Assembly: GCA_050699055.1 (NCBI GenBank)
Contig: JBOHCT010000051.1
Location: forward strand, 1-21,817
Length of the DNA: 21,817 bases
Direction of reading: 5' to 3'
Source: JBOHCT01 sp050699055
Lineage (GTDB): Bacteria > Actinomycetota > Actinomycetes > Streptosporangiales > JBOHCT01
How positions within the stretch are numbered: position 1 is the stretch's first letter; every line of letters begins with the position of its first letter. A model generated the notes under the pieces. The model saw only the letters and a list, made by a program, of their open reading frames with translations. It did not search any database and was not told the DNA's origin. Positions 6,100 to 13,784 of the stretch are shown piece by piece. The translations under genes were made by a program, and so were the position numbers.

Positions 6100-7448
6100 C
6101 CTTCCCGCTTCAAGAAGTCGGGGACGTCGAGGTCGTCGTCCTCGTCGTCGAAAACAACGGGACGCCGGGCGCGATAGGGATCAGGCCGGGGTGTGGAACG
6201 CATTGGCGAGGGGGAAGCCGGGGGTCCCGTCTCCATGTCGTCTTCTACCGCGGAGGACGACTCGACGTGCGGGGCCGTCTCGTCGGGAGTCGGGGCGGTG
6301 GGCTGCCGGTCGGGCGGAGCCGAAGGCCCGGCCGGCGCGGGCGGCGAGGACGGCGGAGGGGACCCCGCGGACGAGGCTGTCGACGACGGAGCCAGGCTCG
6401 GCGTCGTGCCCCGCGCCATGCCCGCCGGTGCGGCCGTGCGCCCGGAGTGTGCGCCCGACCCGAGCCCCGAACGCTCCCCCAGGCGATCCTTGCCTCTCGG
6501 GGCTCCGCCGTCGAAACCTGCGGCGATCACCGTGACGCGGACCTCGTCGCCGAGGGCATCGTCGATGACAGCGCCGAAGATGATGTTGGCGTCCGTGAAG
6601 GCCGCGTCGGATACGAGCTGAGCCGCCTCGTTGATCTCGAAGAGTCCGAGGTCAGACCCACCCGAGATCGACAGGAGCACGCCGTGCGCGCCGTCGATGC
6701 TCGCCTCGAGCAGCGGGCTCGAGATCGCCATCTGTGCCGCGGCGGCGGCGCGGTCGTCACCGCGGGCGGACCCGATGCCCATGAGCGCGGACCCCGCGCC
6801 TTGCATGACGGACTTCACGTCGGCGAAGTCGAGGTTGATGAGCCCGGGCGTGGTGATGAGGTCGGTGATGCCCTGGACACCGGAGAGCAGAACCTGGTCG
6901 GCCTGCTTGAAGGCGTCCAGGATGCTCACCTGGCGGTCGGATATCGAGAGCAGCCGGTCGTTCGGGATCACGATGAGGGTGTCGACCTCGTTGCGGAGCT
7001 CGTCGATGCCCTGCTCGGCCTGCGTGGCCCTCCGCTTTCCCTCGAAGCTGAAGGGCCGGGTGACGACGCCGATGGTGAGCGCGCCCAGCGAGCGCGCGAC
7101 GTTGGCGACCACCGGTGCCCCGCCGGTACCCGTGCCACCGCCCTCCCCGGCGGTGACGAACACCATATCGGCGCCCTTCAGAACCTCCTCGATCTCCTCC
7201 CTGTGCTCCTCGGCCGCCTTGCGACCGACCTCGGGATTGGCGCCAGCGCCAAGCCCGCGCGTGAGCTCGCGACCGACGTCGAGCTTGACGTCGGCGTCGC
7301 TCATGAGCAGCGCCTGGGCGTCGGTGTTGATCGCGATGAACTCGACGCCCTTGAGGCCGACCTCGATCATCCGGTTGACGGCGTTGACCCCACCGCCGCC
7401 GATGCCGACGACCTTGATGACCGCGAGGTAGTTCTGCGGTGCTGCCAC
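6096..7448 (-). CDS. ftsZ: Cell division GTPase FtsZ
   Basis: This 450-aa tubulin homologue forms the Z-ring. The start is the GTG at 7448, with AAGGG about 8 nt upstream. The N-terminal GTPase domain shows GIGGGGVNAVNRMI (15-28), the tubulin signature GGGTGTG (103-109), and ND in VIPNDRLLSIS. The T7 synergy loop NLDFADVKSVM is at 205-215. After the globular domain (to about 315) comes a Pro/Ser/Ala-rich linker of about 120 residues. The acidic C-terminal peptide DDDLDVPDFLKREG (437-450) binds SepF and other partners. The gene is separated from ftsQ by an opposite-strand dipeptidase gene, so it likely relies on the promoter seen at 7568-7598. It overlaps pgeF by four bases. Confidence 0.99.
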   Translation of the reverse strand: MAAPQNYLAVIKVVGIGGGGVNAVNRMIEVGLKGVEFIAINTDAQALLMSDADVKLDVGRELTRGLGAGANPEVGRKAAEEHREEIEEVLKGADMVFVTAGEGGGTGTGGAPVVANVARSLGALTIGVVTRPFSFEGKRRATQAEQGIDELRNEVDTLIVIPNDRLLSISDRQVSILDAFKQADQVLLSGVQGITDLITTPGLINLDFADVKSVMQGAGSALMGIGSARGDDRAAAAAQMAISSPLLEASIDGAHGVLLSISGGSDLGLFEINEAAQLVSDAAFTDANIIFGAVIDDALGDEVRVTVIAAGFDGGAPRGKDRLGERSGLGSGAHSGRTAAPAGMARGTTPSLAPSSTASSAGSPPPSSPPAPAGPSAPPDRQPTAPTPDETAPHVESSSAVEDDMETGPPASPSPMRSTPRPDPYRARRPVVFDDEDDDLDVPDFLKREG

Positions 7449-7486
7449 GACGAGGGCCCTTTCCGATCGACTGCCGGGCCGGTCTT

Positions 7487-7516
7487 CGGTGTGTCAGCCG
7501 GTCGACCGCCACACCG
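7487..7516 (-). promoter_or_regulatory. ftsZ: Inverted repeat/hairpin in the ftsZ leader
   Basis: In the mRNA sense, CGGTGTG and CACACCG (7516-7510 and 7493-7487) form a perfect 7-bp stem around 16 nt. The loop contains the 10-bp palindrome CGGTCGACCG (7508-7499). It ends 38 nt upstream of the ftsZ GTG and lies inside the predicted transcript. No T-run follows, so a leader structure or operator is more likely than a terminator. Confidence 0.4.
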
Positions 7517-7567
7517 TAGCCGCTCCCCTCCCCCAGGGTCAGACCCTCTGCACAGGCCCGAACCCTC

Positions 7568-7598
7568 ATCCTCAACTCGAGGTTTAGAGTTATGTCAA
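7568..7598 (-). promoter_or_regulatory. ftsZ: Candidate ftsZ promoter
   Basis: On the minus strand TTGACA (7598-7593, exact -35) is followed after 19 nt by GAGGAT (7573-7568, five of six to TAGGAT). The spacer is unusually AT-rich for this genome. The leader would be about 110 nt. Dedicated promoters directly upstream of ftsZ are known in Streptomyces; matching to those is inference. Confidence 0.55.
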
Positions 7599-7766
7599 CC
7601 TGCAAGTCGATACGGACGCTACCTCAGGGGGCGGGCCGGGGCCGGTCACATCCGTCGGCGTGTCGTCGCGGCGTTTCCGAGCCCTCGAGAGGTCGTCCAC
7701 CTGCGGATACCGGCGCCCGCACCTCGTGCCCCTCGTCCCCGGGTCGCGCCGGGTCGGCCCTTGGTC

Positions 7767-7782
7767 CGTCCGACCACGGACG
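7767..7782 (+). promoter_or_regulatory. Short hairpin ahead of the dipeptidase start
   Basis: CGTCCG-ACCA-CGGACG forms a perfect 6-bp stem with a 4-nt loop. It ends 24 nt ahead of the ATG, just upstream of the ribosome-binding site. It could be an operator or a leader structure. Confidence 0.25.
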
Positions 7783-7806
7783 CGAGCGAGAGGCGAGGAT
7801 GTGCTC

Positions 7807-9012
7807 ATGACAGATCACACCTCAGGCCGCACCTCGGGCCACAGCGAACGCGTACGCGCCCTCCTCCGCCGCGTCCCGCTCATCGACGGGCACAACGACC
7901 TGCCCGGTGCGATACGCAAGCGAAACTTCTACGACTTCGGCTCGTGTGACATCGCCCACCCGCAGCCGGACCTGATGACAGACATCCCGAGGCTCCGCGC
8001 GGGCCGCGTGGGCGGCCAGTTCTGGTCGGTCTTCGTGCCCTCGACCCTGCAGGGGGACGCCGCCGTCGCCGCGACGCTGGAGCAGATCGACGCGGTCCAC
8101 GCGATGGTCCGCCGCTATCCCGAGGACCTGGAGCTCGCCACCTCCGCCGACGACGTCGAGCGCGCCTTCGGTTCCGGCAGGATCGCCTCGCTGATCGGCA
8201 TGGAGGGCGGCCACTCCGTCGCCTGCTCCATGGGCACGCTGCGGATGATGTACACGCTCGGGGCCCGGTACATGACGCTGACGCACAATGACAACGTGCC
8301 GTGGGCCGACTCCGCCACGGACGAGGCGAAGCACGACGGGCTCACGTCGTTCGGCGAGGAGATCGTACGGGAGATGAACCGCCTCGGGATGTTGGCCGAC
8401 TGCAGCCACGTCGCTCCCGCCACGATGGCCGACGCCCTGCGGGTGAGCGAGGCGCCCGTCATCTTCTCGCACTCGTCGTGCCGCGCGCTGAGCGACCACC
8501 CGCGCGACATCCCCGACGAGATCCTCCGGCGGCTCCCGGCGAACGGCGGCGTCGCCATGGTGACGTTCGTACCGGAGTTCGTGTCCCAGGAGTGCGCGGA
8601 CTGGAAGAACGACATCGACGGGGAGGTCCGGCGCCGCGGGCTCGACCCGCACGATCGGGCTACCTGGCGCGAGGTACGCGACGACTGGGCCCGGGACCAC
8701 CCGCGGCCCAAGGTGACGATCGCGCAGGTCGCCGACCACGTGGACCATGTGCGTGACCTCGCAGGCGTGGACCACATCGGGATCGGCGGCGACTACGACG
8801 GCGTCGACGTCCAGCCCGAGGGTCTCCAGGACGTCTCCCGCTACCCCGCGCTCCTCGCCGAGCTCGCCGGCCGCGGGTACGACGACGACGACCTGGCGAA
8901 GATCGCGGGCGGGAACGTGCTCCGCGCCCTGCGCGAGGCCGAGGACGTGGCGCGACGGCTCCAGGTCGCGCGCGAGCCGTCCCGCGCCCGTATCGCCGAC
9001 CTCGACAGCTGA
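7807..9012 (+). CDS. M19-family dipeptidase (membrane/renal dipeptidase-like)
   Basis: This 401-aa binuclear zinc peptidase hydrolyses dipeptides, in some relatives including D-amino-acid-containing ones. The start is the ATG at 7807, with GAGG 8 nt upstream. A GTG at 7801 is possible and longer frames have no support. Metal-site residues are all visible: His29 and Asp31 (IDGHNDLP), the bridging Glu133 (GMEGGHS), His201 (DCSHVAP), His222 (FSHSSCRAL) and Asp329 (GIGGDYDGVD). No signal peptide or membrane segment is seen, so it is probably cytoplasmic in spite of the family name. It is the only plus-strand gene in the window. It splits the normally adjacent ftsQ and ftsZ, converging on the former and diverging from the latter. 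A role in recycling wall-derived dipeptides is a guess from context. Confidence 0.95.
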   Translation: MTDHTSGRTSGHSERVRALLRRVPLIDGHNDLPGAIRKRNFYDFGSCDIAHPQPDLMTDIPRLRAGRVGGQFWSVFVPSTLQGDAAVAATLEQIDAVHAMVRRYPEDLELATSADDVERAFGSGRIASLIGMEGGHSVACSMGTLRMMYTLGARYMTLTHNDNVPWADSATDEAKHDGLTSFGEEIVREMNRLGMLADCSHVAPATMADALRVSEAPVIFSHSSCRALSDHPRDIPDEILRRLPANGGVAMVTFVPEFVSQECADWKNDIDGEVRRRGLDPHDRATWREVRDDWARDHPRPKVTIAQVADHVDHVRDLAGVDHIGIGGDYDGVDVQPEGLQDVSRYPALLAELAGRGYDDDDLAKIAGGNVLRALREAEDVARRLQVAREPSRARIADLDS

Positions 9013-9033
9013 GTCCCGCCAGTGCCCCGCTCG

Positions 9034-9096
9034 AGATCTCGATTTCCGGCCAGGGAGGGCCAGTGCCCTCCGCCTGCCGACCACAAACCGAGATCT
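9034..9096. terminator. Nested inverted repeat between the convergent dipeptidase and ftsQ genes
   Basis: The outer arms 9034-9045 (AGATCTCGATTT) and 9085-9096 pair with one mismatch over 12 bp. The inner arms GGAGGG (9054-9059) and CCCTCC (9066-9071) form a perfect stem with a 6-nt loop. The structure lies between two converging genes, where a bidirectional terminator is expected. No T-run is present, which is common for actinobacterial terminators. Confidence 0.5.
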
Positions 9097-9127
9097 GGGC
9101 GCGCGCGGGTGCGGAGGCTCGGCTGGG

Positions 9128-9859
9128 TCACCGGGTCGTGACGACGTCCGGCGAGCTGACGTTGTAGAGGTCCGCGTGCTTCTTCAGCAGGGCGGAGAGG
9201 GCGCGCGCCTTCTCCTCGGAGCGCCGGGGGCTGCCCCACTCGACCTTGGCCCCGCCGCGCAGGCGGAGACGCACCTCGTCGGAGCCGTCGGCCGACACTG
9301 TCCGCACCTTGGCCGCCAGCCTGTCGGGGAGCGCCGACACGACCGCGAGCGCGGCACGGGTGGTGGGATCTGACGCGGAAGGGTCGCCAACGCGCAGGAC
9401 CGGCATATGGCGTGGCCGTTTTCTGACGGTGTCGAGCGAGACGCCGTCACGGTCGTAAAGGACGTATCCTGACCCGACGCGAGCGGCGGCGACCGGCTCC
9501 CGTTCGGTCACCCCGATGCGCACGGTACCTGGCCACCGGCGGTGGACGTCGACCTCAGCGACCCGCCGGAGGCCAGCCACCCGGTCCGCGACCGCGGCGA
9601 GGTCGACACGGGCGAGAGGCGCGCCGAGGCGGATGTCGGCGGCCTTGACCACGGCCGACCGCGGTACGCGGGAATCCCCCACCACCTGGACCTCGCTCAC
9701 CGCGAGGATCCTGGAGAAGAAGACGACCCAGCACAAGACGGCCAGCACGGCGACGCCACCCGCCAGCGGACCCCAGAGCCTCCACCCGGGGCGGCCGCGC
9801 CATGCCCGCTGGCCGCGCTCGCCGACGCGCCCTCTCGGGTGACGGTTCGCTCTACCCAC
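9128..9859 (-). CDS. ftsQ: Cell division protein FtsQ (DivIB family)
   Basis: This 243-aa bitopic divisome protein links FtsL and other late proteins at the septum. An Arg-rich cytoplasmic N-terminus (1-28) precedes one membrane helix (about 30-49). The POTRA domain (about 52-120) has VSEVQVVGDSRVPRSAVVKAADI and VDVHRRWPGTVRIGVTEREPVA, and the FtsQ beta domain follows. The GTG at 9859 is the only in-frame start; AGGAG lies 11 nt upstream, rather far. A 65-nt gap separates it from murC. It appears to be the last gene of the mur/fts transcript, since the next gene is convergent. Confidence 0.95.
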   Translation of the reverse strand: MGRANRHPRGRVGERGQRAWRGRPGWRLWGPLAGGVAVLAVLCWVVFFSRILAVSEVQVVGDSRVPRSAVVKAADIRLGAPLARVDLAAVADRVAGLRRVAEVDVHRRWPGTVRIGVTEREPVAAARVGSGYVLYDRDGVSLDTVRKRPRHMPVLRVGDPSASDPTTRAALAVVSALPDRLAAKVRTVSADGSDEVRLRLRGGAKVEWGSPRRSEEKARALSALLKKHADLYNVSSPDVVTTR

Positions 9860-9924
9860 CGGCCACTGCGCTCCTGTCTGGGCTCGCTGTTCGGCTCACC
9901 GCTCCCGTACGGCCATCGACCGTG

Positions 9925-11355
9925 TCACGCCGGAACCGTGCCCTCCTCCCCGCGCAGCAGGGCGAGCACCTGCGGACCGATCCGCGTGACGTCGCCCGCG
10001 CCTATCGTGACGACGAGATCGCCGCGCCGGGCACGGTCGGCCACCGCCTTTGCCACAGCAGGCCAGGCGGGCTCGTACGACACGTGCTCGGCGGCCAGTT
10101 GCAGTGCCTCGGCGACCAGCGCTCCGCTCACCCCCGGCTCTGGGTCCTCCCGGGCGGGATAGACGTCCATCACGACGACGTCGTCGGCCAGCGCGAGCAC
10201 CCGCCCGAAGTCCCTGGCGAAGAAGCGGGTGCGGCTGTAGAGGTGCGGCTGGAAACAGGCGACCACGCGCCCCTTGCCCGCGGCCCGGCGAGCGACCTCG
10301 AGGTCGGCCGCGACCTCGGTCGGGTGGTGGGCGTAGCTGTCGAAGACACGCACACCACCGCCCTCGCCCTTGAGCTCGAAACGTCGCCGCGCGCCGGTGA
10401 AATCAGCCACGCCGTCGCGCAGGACGTCGAAGCCGAACCCGAGTCCGAGACCCACAGCCATGGCGCCGGCGGCGTTCACGATGTTGTGCCGGCCCGGCAG
10501 GGCGAGCCGCACCCGTCCTTCTGTGCGCCCGCGGCGGACAAGGTCGAACGCGGAGCCGAGCTCGCGGAGCTCGATCCCGTCGGCGCGCACGTCGGCGTCC
10601 GCGGAGATGCCGTAGGTGCGGACGTCGCGTCCGCTCGCGCGAGCGGTGTCGGCCAGTGCCCTCGCACCGGGATCGTCGGCGCAGACGACGAGACAGCCGA
10701 CGGGGTCGACGCGCTCGACGAAGCGCTCGAAGGCCTGGTGGACGGCCTCGACGGTGCCGTAGTTGTCGAGGTGGTCGGCCTCGACATTGGTGATGACCGC
10801 GATATGCGGGCGCAGCAGCAGAAACGACCCGTCGCTCTCATCGGCCTCCGCCACGAAGACCTCTCCCCGCCCGTGACCCGCGCCGGGGCCGGCCGCGCCG
10901 AGCGCGCCGCCGATGACGTACGACGGGTCCGCGCCGGCGTTCCGCAGGCCGAGGGTGAGCAGCGAGGTCGTCGTGGTCTTGCCGTGGGTTCCCGCGACCG
11001 CGATCCCGCGTCGGCCGGCCATCAGCGATGCGAGCGCCGCGCCGCGCGGGAGCACCAAGCGGCCCCGACCGCGGGCCTCGGCGACCTCAGGGTTAGTCCC
11101 GCGGACCGCGCTGGACACCACGACGGTGTCGCAGCCGTCGACGTGCGCGGGATCGTGACCGACCGTCACCGTCGCACCGAGGGCACGCAGTTCCTCCAGC
11201 GCCTCGGAGTCCGCGGCGTCGCACCCGGACACGGTGATACGGCGGGCCGCCAGAACCCGCGCGATCCCCGACATGCCCGCGCCGCCCACACCGACGAGGT
11301 GCACGCGGCCGAGCCGGTCCGCGGGCACCAGCGGGACGTCGTCGACCAGCGTCAT
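9925..11355 (-). CDS. murC: UDP-N-acetylmuramate--L-alanine ligase
   Basis: This 476-aa cytoplasmic Mur ligase adds L-Ala to UDP-MurNAc using ATP. The N-terminal Rossmann loop is GVGGAGMSG (22-30). The P-loop GTHGKTTT (122-129) and the MurC-type EADESDGSF (170-178) and NVEADHLD (190-197) mark the central domain. NIVNAAGAMAVG and SYAHHPTEV mark the rest. Its ATG overlaps the murG stop in ATGA, so translation is coupled. Length is normal for the family. Confidence 0.98.
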   Translation of the reverse strand: MTLVDDVPLVPADRLGRVHLVGVGGAGMSGIARVLAARRITVSGCDAADSEALEELRALGATVTVGHDPAHVDGCDTVVVSSAVRGTNPEVAEARGRGRLVLPRGAALASLMAGRRGIAVAGTHGKTTTTSLLTLGLRNAGADPSYVIGGALGAAGPGAGHGRGEVFVAEADESDGSFLLLRPHIAVITNVEADHLDNYGTVEAVHQAFERFVERVDPVGCLVVCADDPGARALADTARASGRDVRTYGISADADVRADGIELRELGSAFDLVRRGRTEGRVRLALPGRHNIVNAAGAMAVGLGLGFGFDVLRDGVADFTGARRRFELKGEGGGVRVFDSYAHHPTEVAADLEVARRAAGKGRVVACFQPHLYSRTRFFARDFGRVLALADDVVVMDVYPAREDPEPGVSGALVAEALQLAAEHVSYEPAWPAVAKAVADRARRGDLVVTIGAGDVTRIGPQVLALLRGEEGTVPA

Positions 11356-12476
11356 GCGCTACCCTCTCCGCCGCCCTCAGCGACCTCGAGGACGAGACGG
11401 GCAAGCTCGAGGTCGGCGTCACGCCGACCCAGCGACGCCGCGGCCTCGGACATGTCAGCGAGCCGATCGAGGTCGCCGAGCACCGGCAGCATGGTGTCGC
11501 GGATCCACTCGGGGCCGACGGCGTCGTCCTCGACGAGCAGCCCGCCCCCCGCCTCCACGATCGGGCCGGCGTTGAGCCGCTGCTCTCCGTTGCCCACCGG
11601 CAGCGGCACGTACGCCGCGGGCAGGCCGACGGCGGTCAGCTCGGCACACGTCATGGCCCCGGCCCGGCACAGCGCGAAATCCGCGGCCGCGTAGGCGAAC
11701 TCCATGTGCTCGATGTAGGGGACTGTGACGTATGGCGGGCGCCCGTCGGGGAGATCGAGCGCGACGGTGTTGGCGGGACCTGTCACGTGGAGGACCTGGA
11801 CCCCTGCCGCGGTGATGTCGCGGGCGGCGGCGGCCGCGGCGTCGTTGACGGACCGCGCGCCCTGCGACCCGCCGAAGACCAACAGCGTGGGGATATCGAC
11901 ACGCAGGCCGAAATGCGCTCGTGCCTTGTCCCCGAACGCGAGGCGGTCAAGGCTCGTGATCGAACGGCGCAGCGGGATACCGATGAAACGTGCGTGCGGC
12001 AGCGGGGTCTCGGGGTGGGAGACCACGACATGGGTGGTCAGCCGTGCCCCGATGCGGTTGGCCAGGCCGGGACGTGGGTTGGCCTCATGCACGACGATCG
12101 GCAGGCCACGCCGGCGGGCGGCGAGGTAGGCGGGTGTGGCGACATAGCCCCCGAAGCCGACGACGATATCGGCACGGACGCGGTCAAGGATGCCCGCCGT
12201 GTCGCCCACCGCCCCGGCGAGCCGAGAGGGAACCGTCGCCAGCTTCGGCGACATGGTGCGCGGAAGGGGGACCGCGGGAATGTGCGCGAGATCGTACCCC
12301 CGGGCTGGTACCAGCCTCGTCTCCAAGCCGTTCTCGGTGCCGAGGCAGGTGACGCCCACCTCCCGCGCCACGCGGGTGAGCGCGTCGGCGAGCGCGAGGG
12401 CCGGCTCGATGTGGCCGGCGGTGCCGCCGCCGGCGAGGACGACACTCGGGCCTCGGACGGCATCAGGCGTGCTCAG
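11352..12476 (-). CDS. murG: UDP-GlcNAc:lipid I N-acetylglucosaminyltransferase MurG (anomalous start)
   Basis: MurG is a peripheral membrane GT28 enzyme that converts lipid I to lipid II. The in-frame region contains the N-terminal loop GGGTAGHIEPALALADAL, VGFGGYVATPAYLAA, HEAN, the second loop FGGSQGARS and CRAGAMTCAEL, so the catalytic protein is complete. No ATG, GTG or TTG lies in frame between the preceding stop (the ftsW TGA at 12485) and the loop. The next in-frame GTG (12371) is past it and would give an inactive protein. I therefore place the start at the CTG at 12476, giving 374 aa beginning (M)STPDAVRGPSVVLAGGG. The expected GTGA overlap with ftsW exists at 12486, but from there the frame stops after seven codons because of a 10-nt tandem duplication. 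A frameshift or sequencing error is the alternative. Confidence 0.93.
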   Translation of the reverse strand: MSTPDAVRGPSVVLAGGGTAGHIEPALALADALTRVAREVGVTCLGTENGLETRLVPARGYDLAHIPAVPLPRTMSPKLATVPSRLAGAVGDTAGILDRVRADIVVGFGGYVATPAYLAARRRGLPIVVHEANPRPGLANRIGARLTTHVVVSHPETPLPHARFIGIPLRRSITSLDRLAFGDKARAHFGLRVDIPTLLVFGGSQGARSVNDAAAAAARDITAAGVQVLHVTGPANTVALDLPDGRPPYVTVPYIEHMEFAYAAADFALCRAGAMTCAELTAVGLPAAYVPLPVGNGEQRLNAGPIVEAGGGLLVEDDAVGPEWIRDTMLPVLGDLDRLADMSEAAASLGRRDADLELARLVLEVAEGGGEGSA

Positions 12477-12485
12477 TCGTGCTCA
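12468..12485 (-). repeat. 10-nt-period tandem duplication at the ftsW/murG junction
   Basis: On the minus strand TGAGCACG occurs twice (12485-12478 and 12475-12468) with a 10-nt period, preceded by G and C respectively. The first copy holds the ftsW stop and the expected murG GTG. The second holds the in-frame CTG. Removing one unit would restore a GTGA overlap with murG in frame. Confidence 0.9.
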
Positions 12486-13784
12486 CCGTCCTCTCGACCG
12501 AAAGCCCAGCCAGCCCATCGCCCGTACGGCCGCTCCGGGCCCCCGCGCGGCAAGAGCACGCCCGGCACCGGGCTCACGCTTGGCGAACGACAGCAGCATG
12601 CCGATCGCGATCAACGTGGGCAGCAGGGCGGAGCCACCGTAGGACACCAACGGCAGCGGGATGCCGGTGATGGGTAGCACGCCGATGACCGCTCCTATGT
12701 TGACCAGCGCCTGCACGACGAGCCACGCGGTTGCGCCCGTCGCCGCGAGCCGTATGAAGGGATCCTTGTTGCGCCGGGCCACCCGGATGCCGGCGTACCC
12801 GAGCAGGCCGAACAGAGCCAGCACGACGAGCGTACCCATGAGTCCGAGCTCCTCGCCGATGATCGCGAAGATGAAGTCCGTCTGTGCGTGCGGCAGGTAG
12901 TCCCATTTCTCCCGGCTCGCGCCGAGCCCGACACCCCAGAAGCCGCCAGACGCGAGCGCGTAGATGCCCTGGACGCTCTGCCACCCGGAGCCGTAGAGGT
13001 GGGCGAACGGGTCCAGAAAGGTCGTGAGGCGTTTCAGGCGGTACGGCTCGACGACGACGAGGATGCACACGACGAGGACGACGAACCCGAACATGCCGGT
13101 GAACAGGCGGGCGGGAGCGCCCACCACCCACAGCAGGGCGAGAAACACCGTGAGCAGGATCAGGGTCGTGCCGAGGTCGTCTCCCATCATGACGAGCAGG
13201 ACGACGAAGCCCGTCCCCGGCATCAGCGGAACGAGCAGATGGCGCCACTCCCTGAGCAGACCGAGCCGTTGTTTGCGTGCGAGCAGGTCGGCCCCCCAGA
13301 GGATGAGCCCGAGTTTGGCCGGCTCCGACGGCTGTATCTGGAACGGCCCCACGTCGACCCAGCGGGTAGCGCCGTTGACGGTCTCGCCGACGCCAGGGAC
13401 GAGCACGAGAGCGAGTCCGCCGATCGCCAGCAGCAGCAGGGGGTAGGCGCACACGCGGTAGATCCGGGCGGGAAGCCGTGCGGCCAACCACATGAGCGGA
13501 ATCCCGGCACCTACCCACATCGCCTGTTTCTCGAACAGGGTGAAGGACGATCCCGTCGACGCGTACGAGGTCACGCTCGACGCGGACAGCACCATGAGCA
13601 GGCCGAGGCCGGTCAACAGCGCGGTCGTGCCCACCAGCAGGTAGTAGGAGGTCAAGGGGCGGTCGAGCAGCCCCACAGTCCCCTCGACATGCTCCTTCGC
13701 GGCGGAGAGCCGGGACGAGAGCCAGGACGCCTGGGACGTCGACCGGGGTGAAGGGGAGGGCGCGGGGGTGGGCCCCGTCGTCAC
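12483..13784 (-). CDS. ftsW: SEDS-family septal peptidoglycan glycosyltransferase FtsW
   Basis: This 433-aa polytopic membrane enzyme polymerises lipid II at the septum with FtsI. The start is a GTG overlapping the murD stop (GTGA). A Pro/Ser-rich cytoplasmic tail (1-40) precedes about ten membrane helices. Family motifs are NGATRWVDVGPFQIQPSEPAKL (about 137-158, read with a break at Q151), GDDLGTT (201-207), GSGWQSVQGIYALASGG and GIPLPLVSYGGSALLPT. The presumed catalytic Asp is Asp302 in LPHAQTDFIF. Many homologues read LPEAHTDFIF there, so two residues next to the active site differ. The C-terminus is short and basic. Confidence 0.97.
   Translation of the reverse strand: MTTGPTPAPSPSPRSTSQASWLSSRLSAAKEHVEGTVGLLDRPLTSYYLLVGTTALLTGLGLLMVLSASSVTSYASTGSSFTLFEKQAMWVGAGIPLMWLAARLPARIYRVCAYPLLLLAIGGLALVLVPGVGETVNGATRWVDVGPFQIQPSEPAKLGLILWGADLLARKQRLGLLREWRHLLVPLMPGTGFVVLLVMMGDDLGTTLILLTVFLALLWVVGAPARLFTGMFGFVVLVVCILVVVEPYRLKRLTTFLDPFAHLYGSGWQSVQGIYALASGGFWGVGLGASREKWDYLPHAQTDFIFAIIGEELGLMGTLVVLALFGLLGYAGIRVARRNKDPFIRLAATGATAWLVVQALVNIGAVIGVLPITGIPLPLVSYGGSALLPTLIAIGMLLSFAKREPGAGRALAARGPGAAVRAMGWLGFRSRGR

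Larger units (their letters stand above)
7449..7806. other. Divergent intergenic region between ftsZ and the dipeptidase gene
   Basis: These 358 bp hold no gene that I can support. They contain the ftsZ promoter candidate, an ftsZ leader hairpin and a hairpin close to the dipeptidase start, each listed separately. The ftsZ-proximal part also holds AGGGT-CTG-ACCCT and runs of G in the ftsZ mRNA sense. An AT-richer patch lies around 7571-7598. No clear plus-strand promoter for the dipeptidase gene was found. Confidence 0.7.

Noticed and set aside
6267..7949. Long plus-strand open frame opposite ftsZ
   Set aside because: It is the antisense of ftsZ, lacks recognisable domains, and is a common artefact of high-GC coding DNA.
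9802..11694. Plus-strand open frame of about 630 codons opposite murC and part of murG
   Set aside because: It spans two real minus-strand genes and has no protein-like features.
12371..12373. The GTG ending at 12371 as murG start
   Set aside because: It lies after the GGGTAGH loop, so the product would lack an essential part of the active site.
12038..12463. Separate small gene starting with the ATG at 12463 upstream of murG
   Set aside because: Its translation is a frame shadow of the murG N-terminus and resembles nothing.
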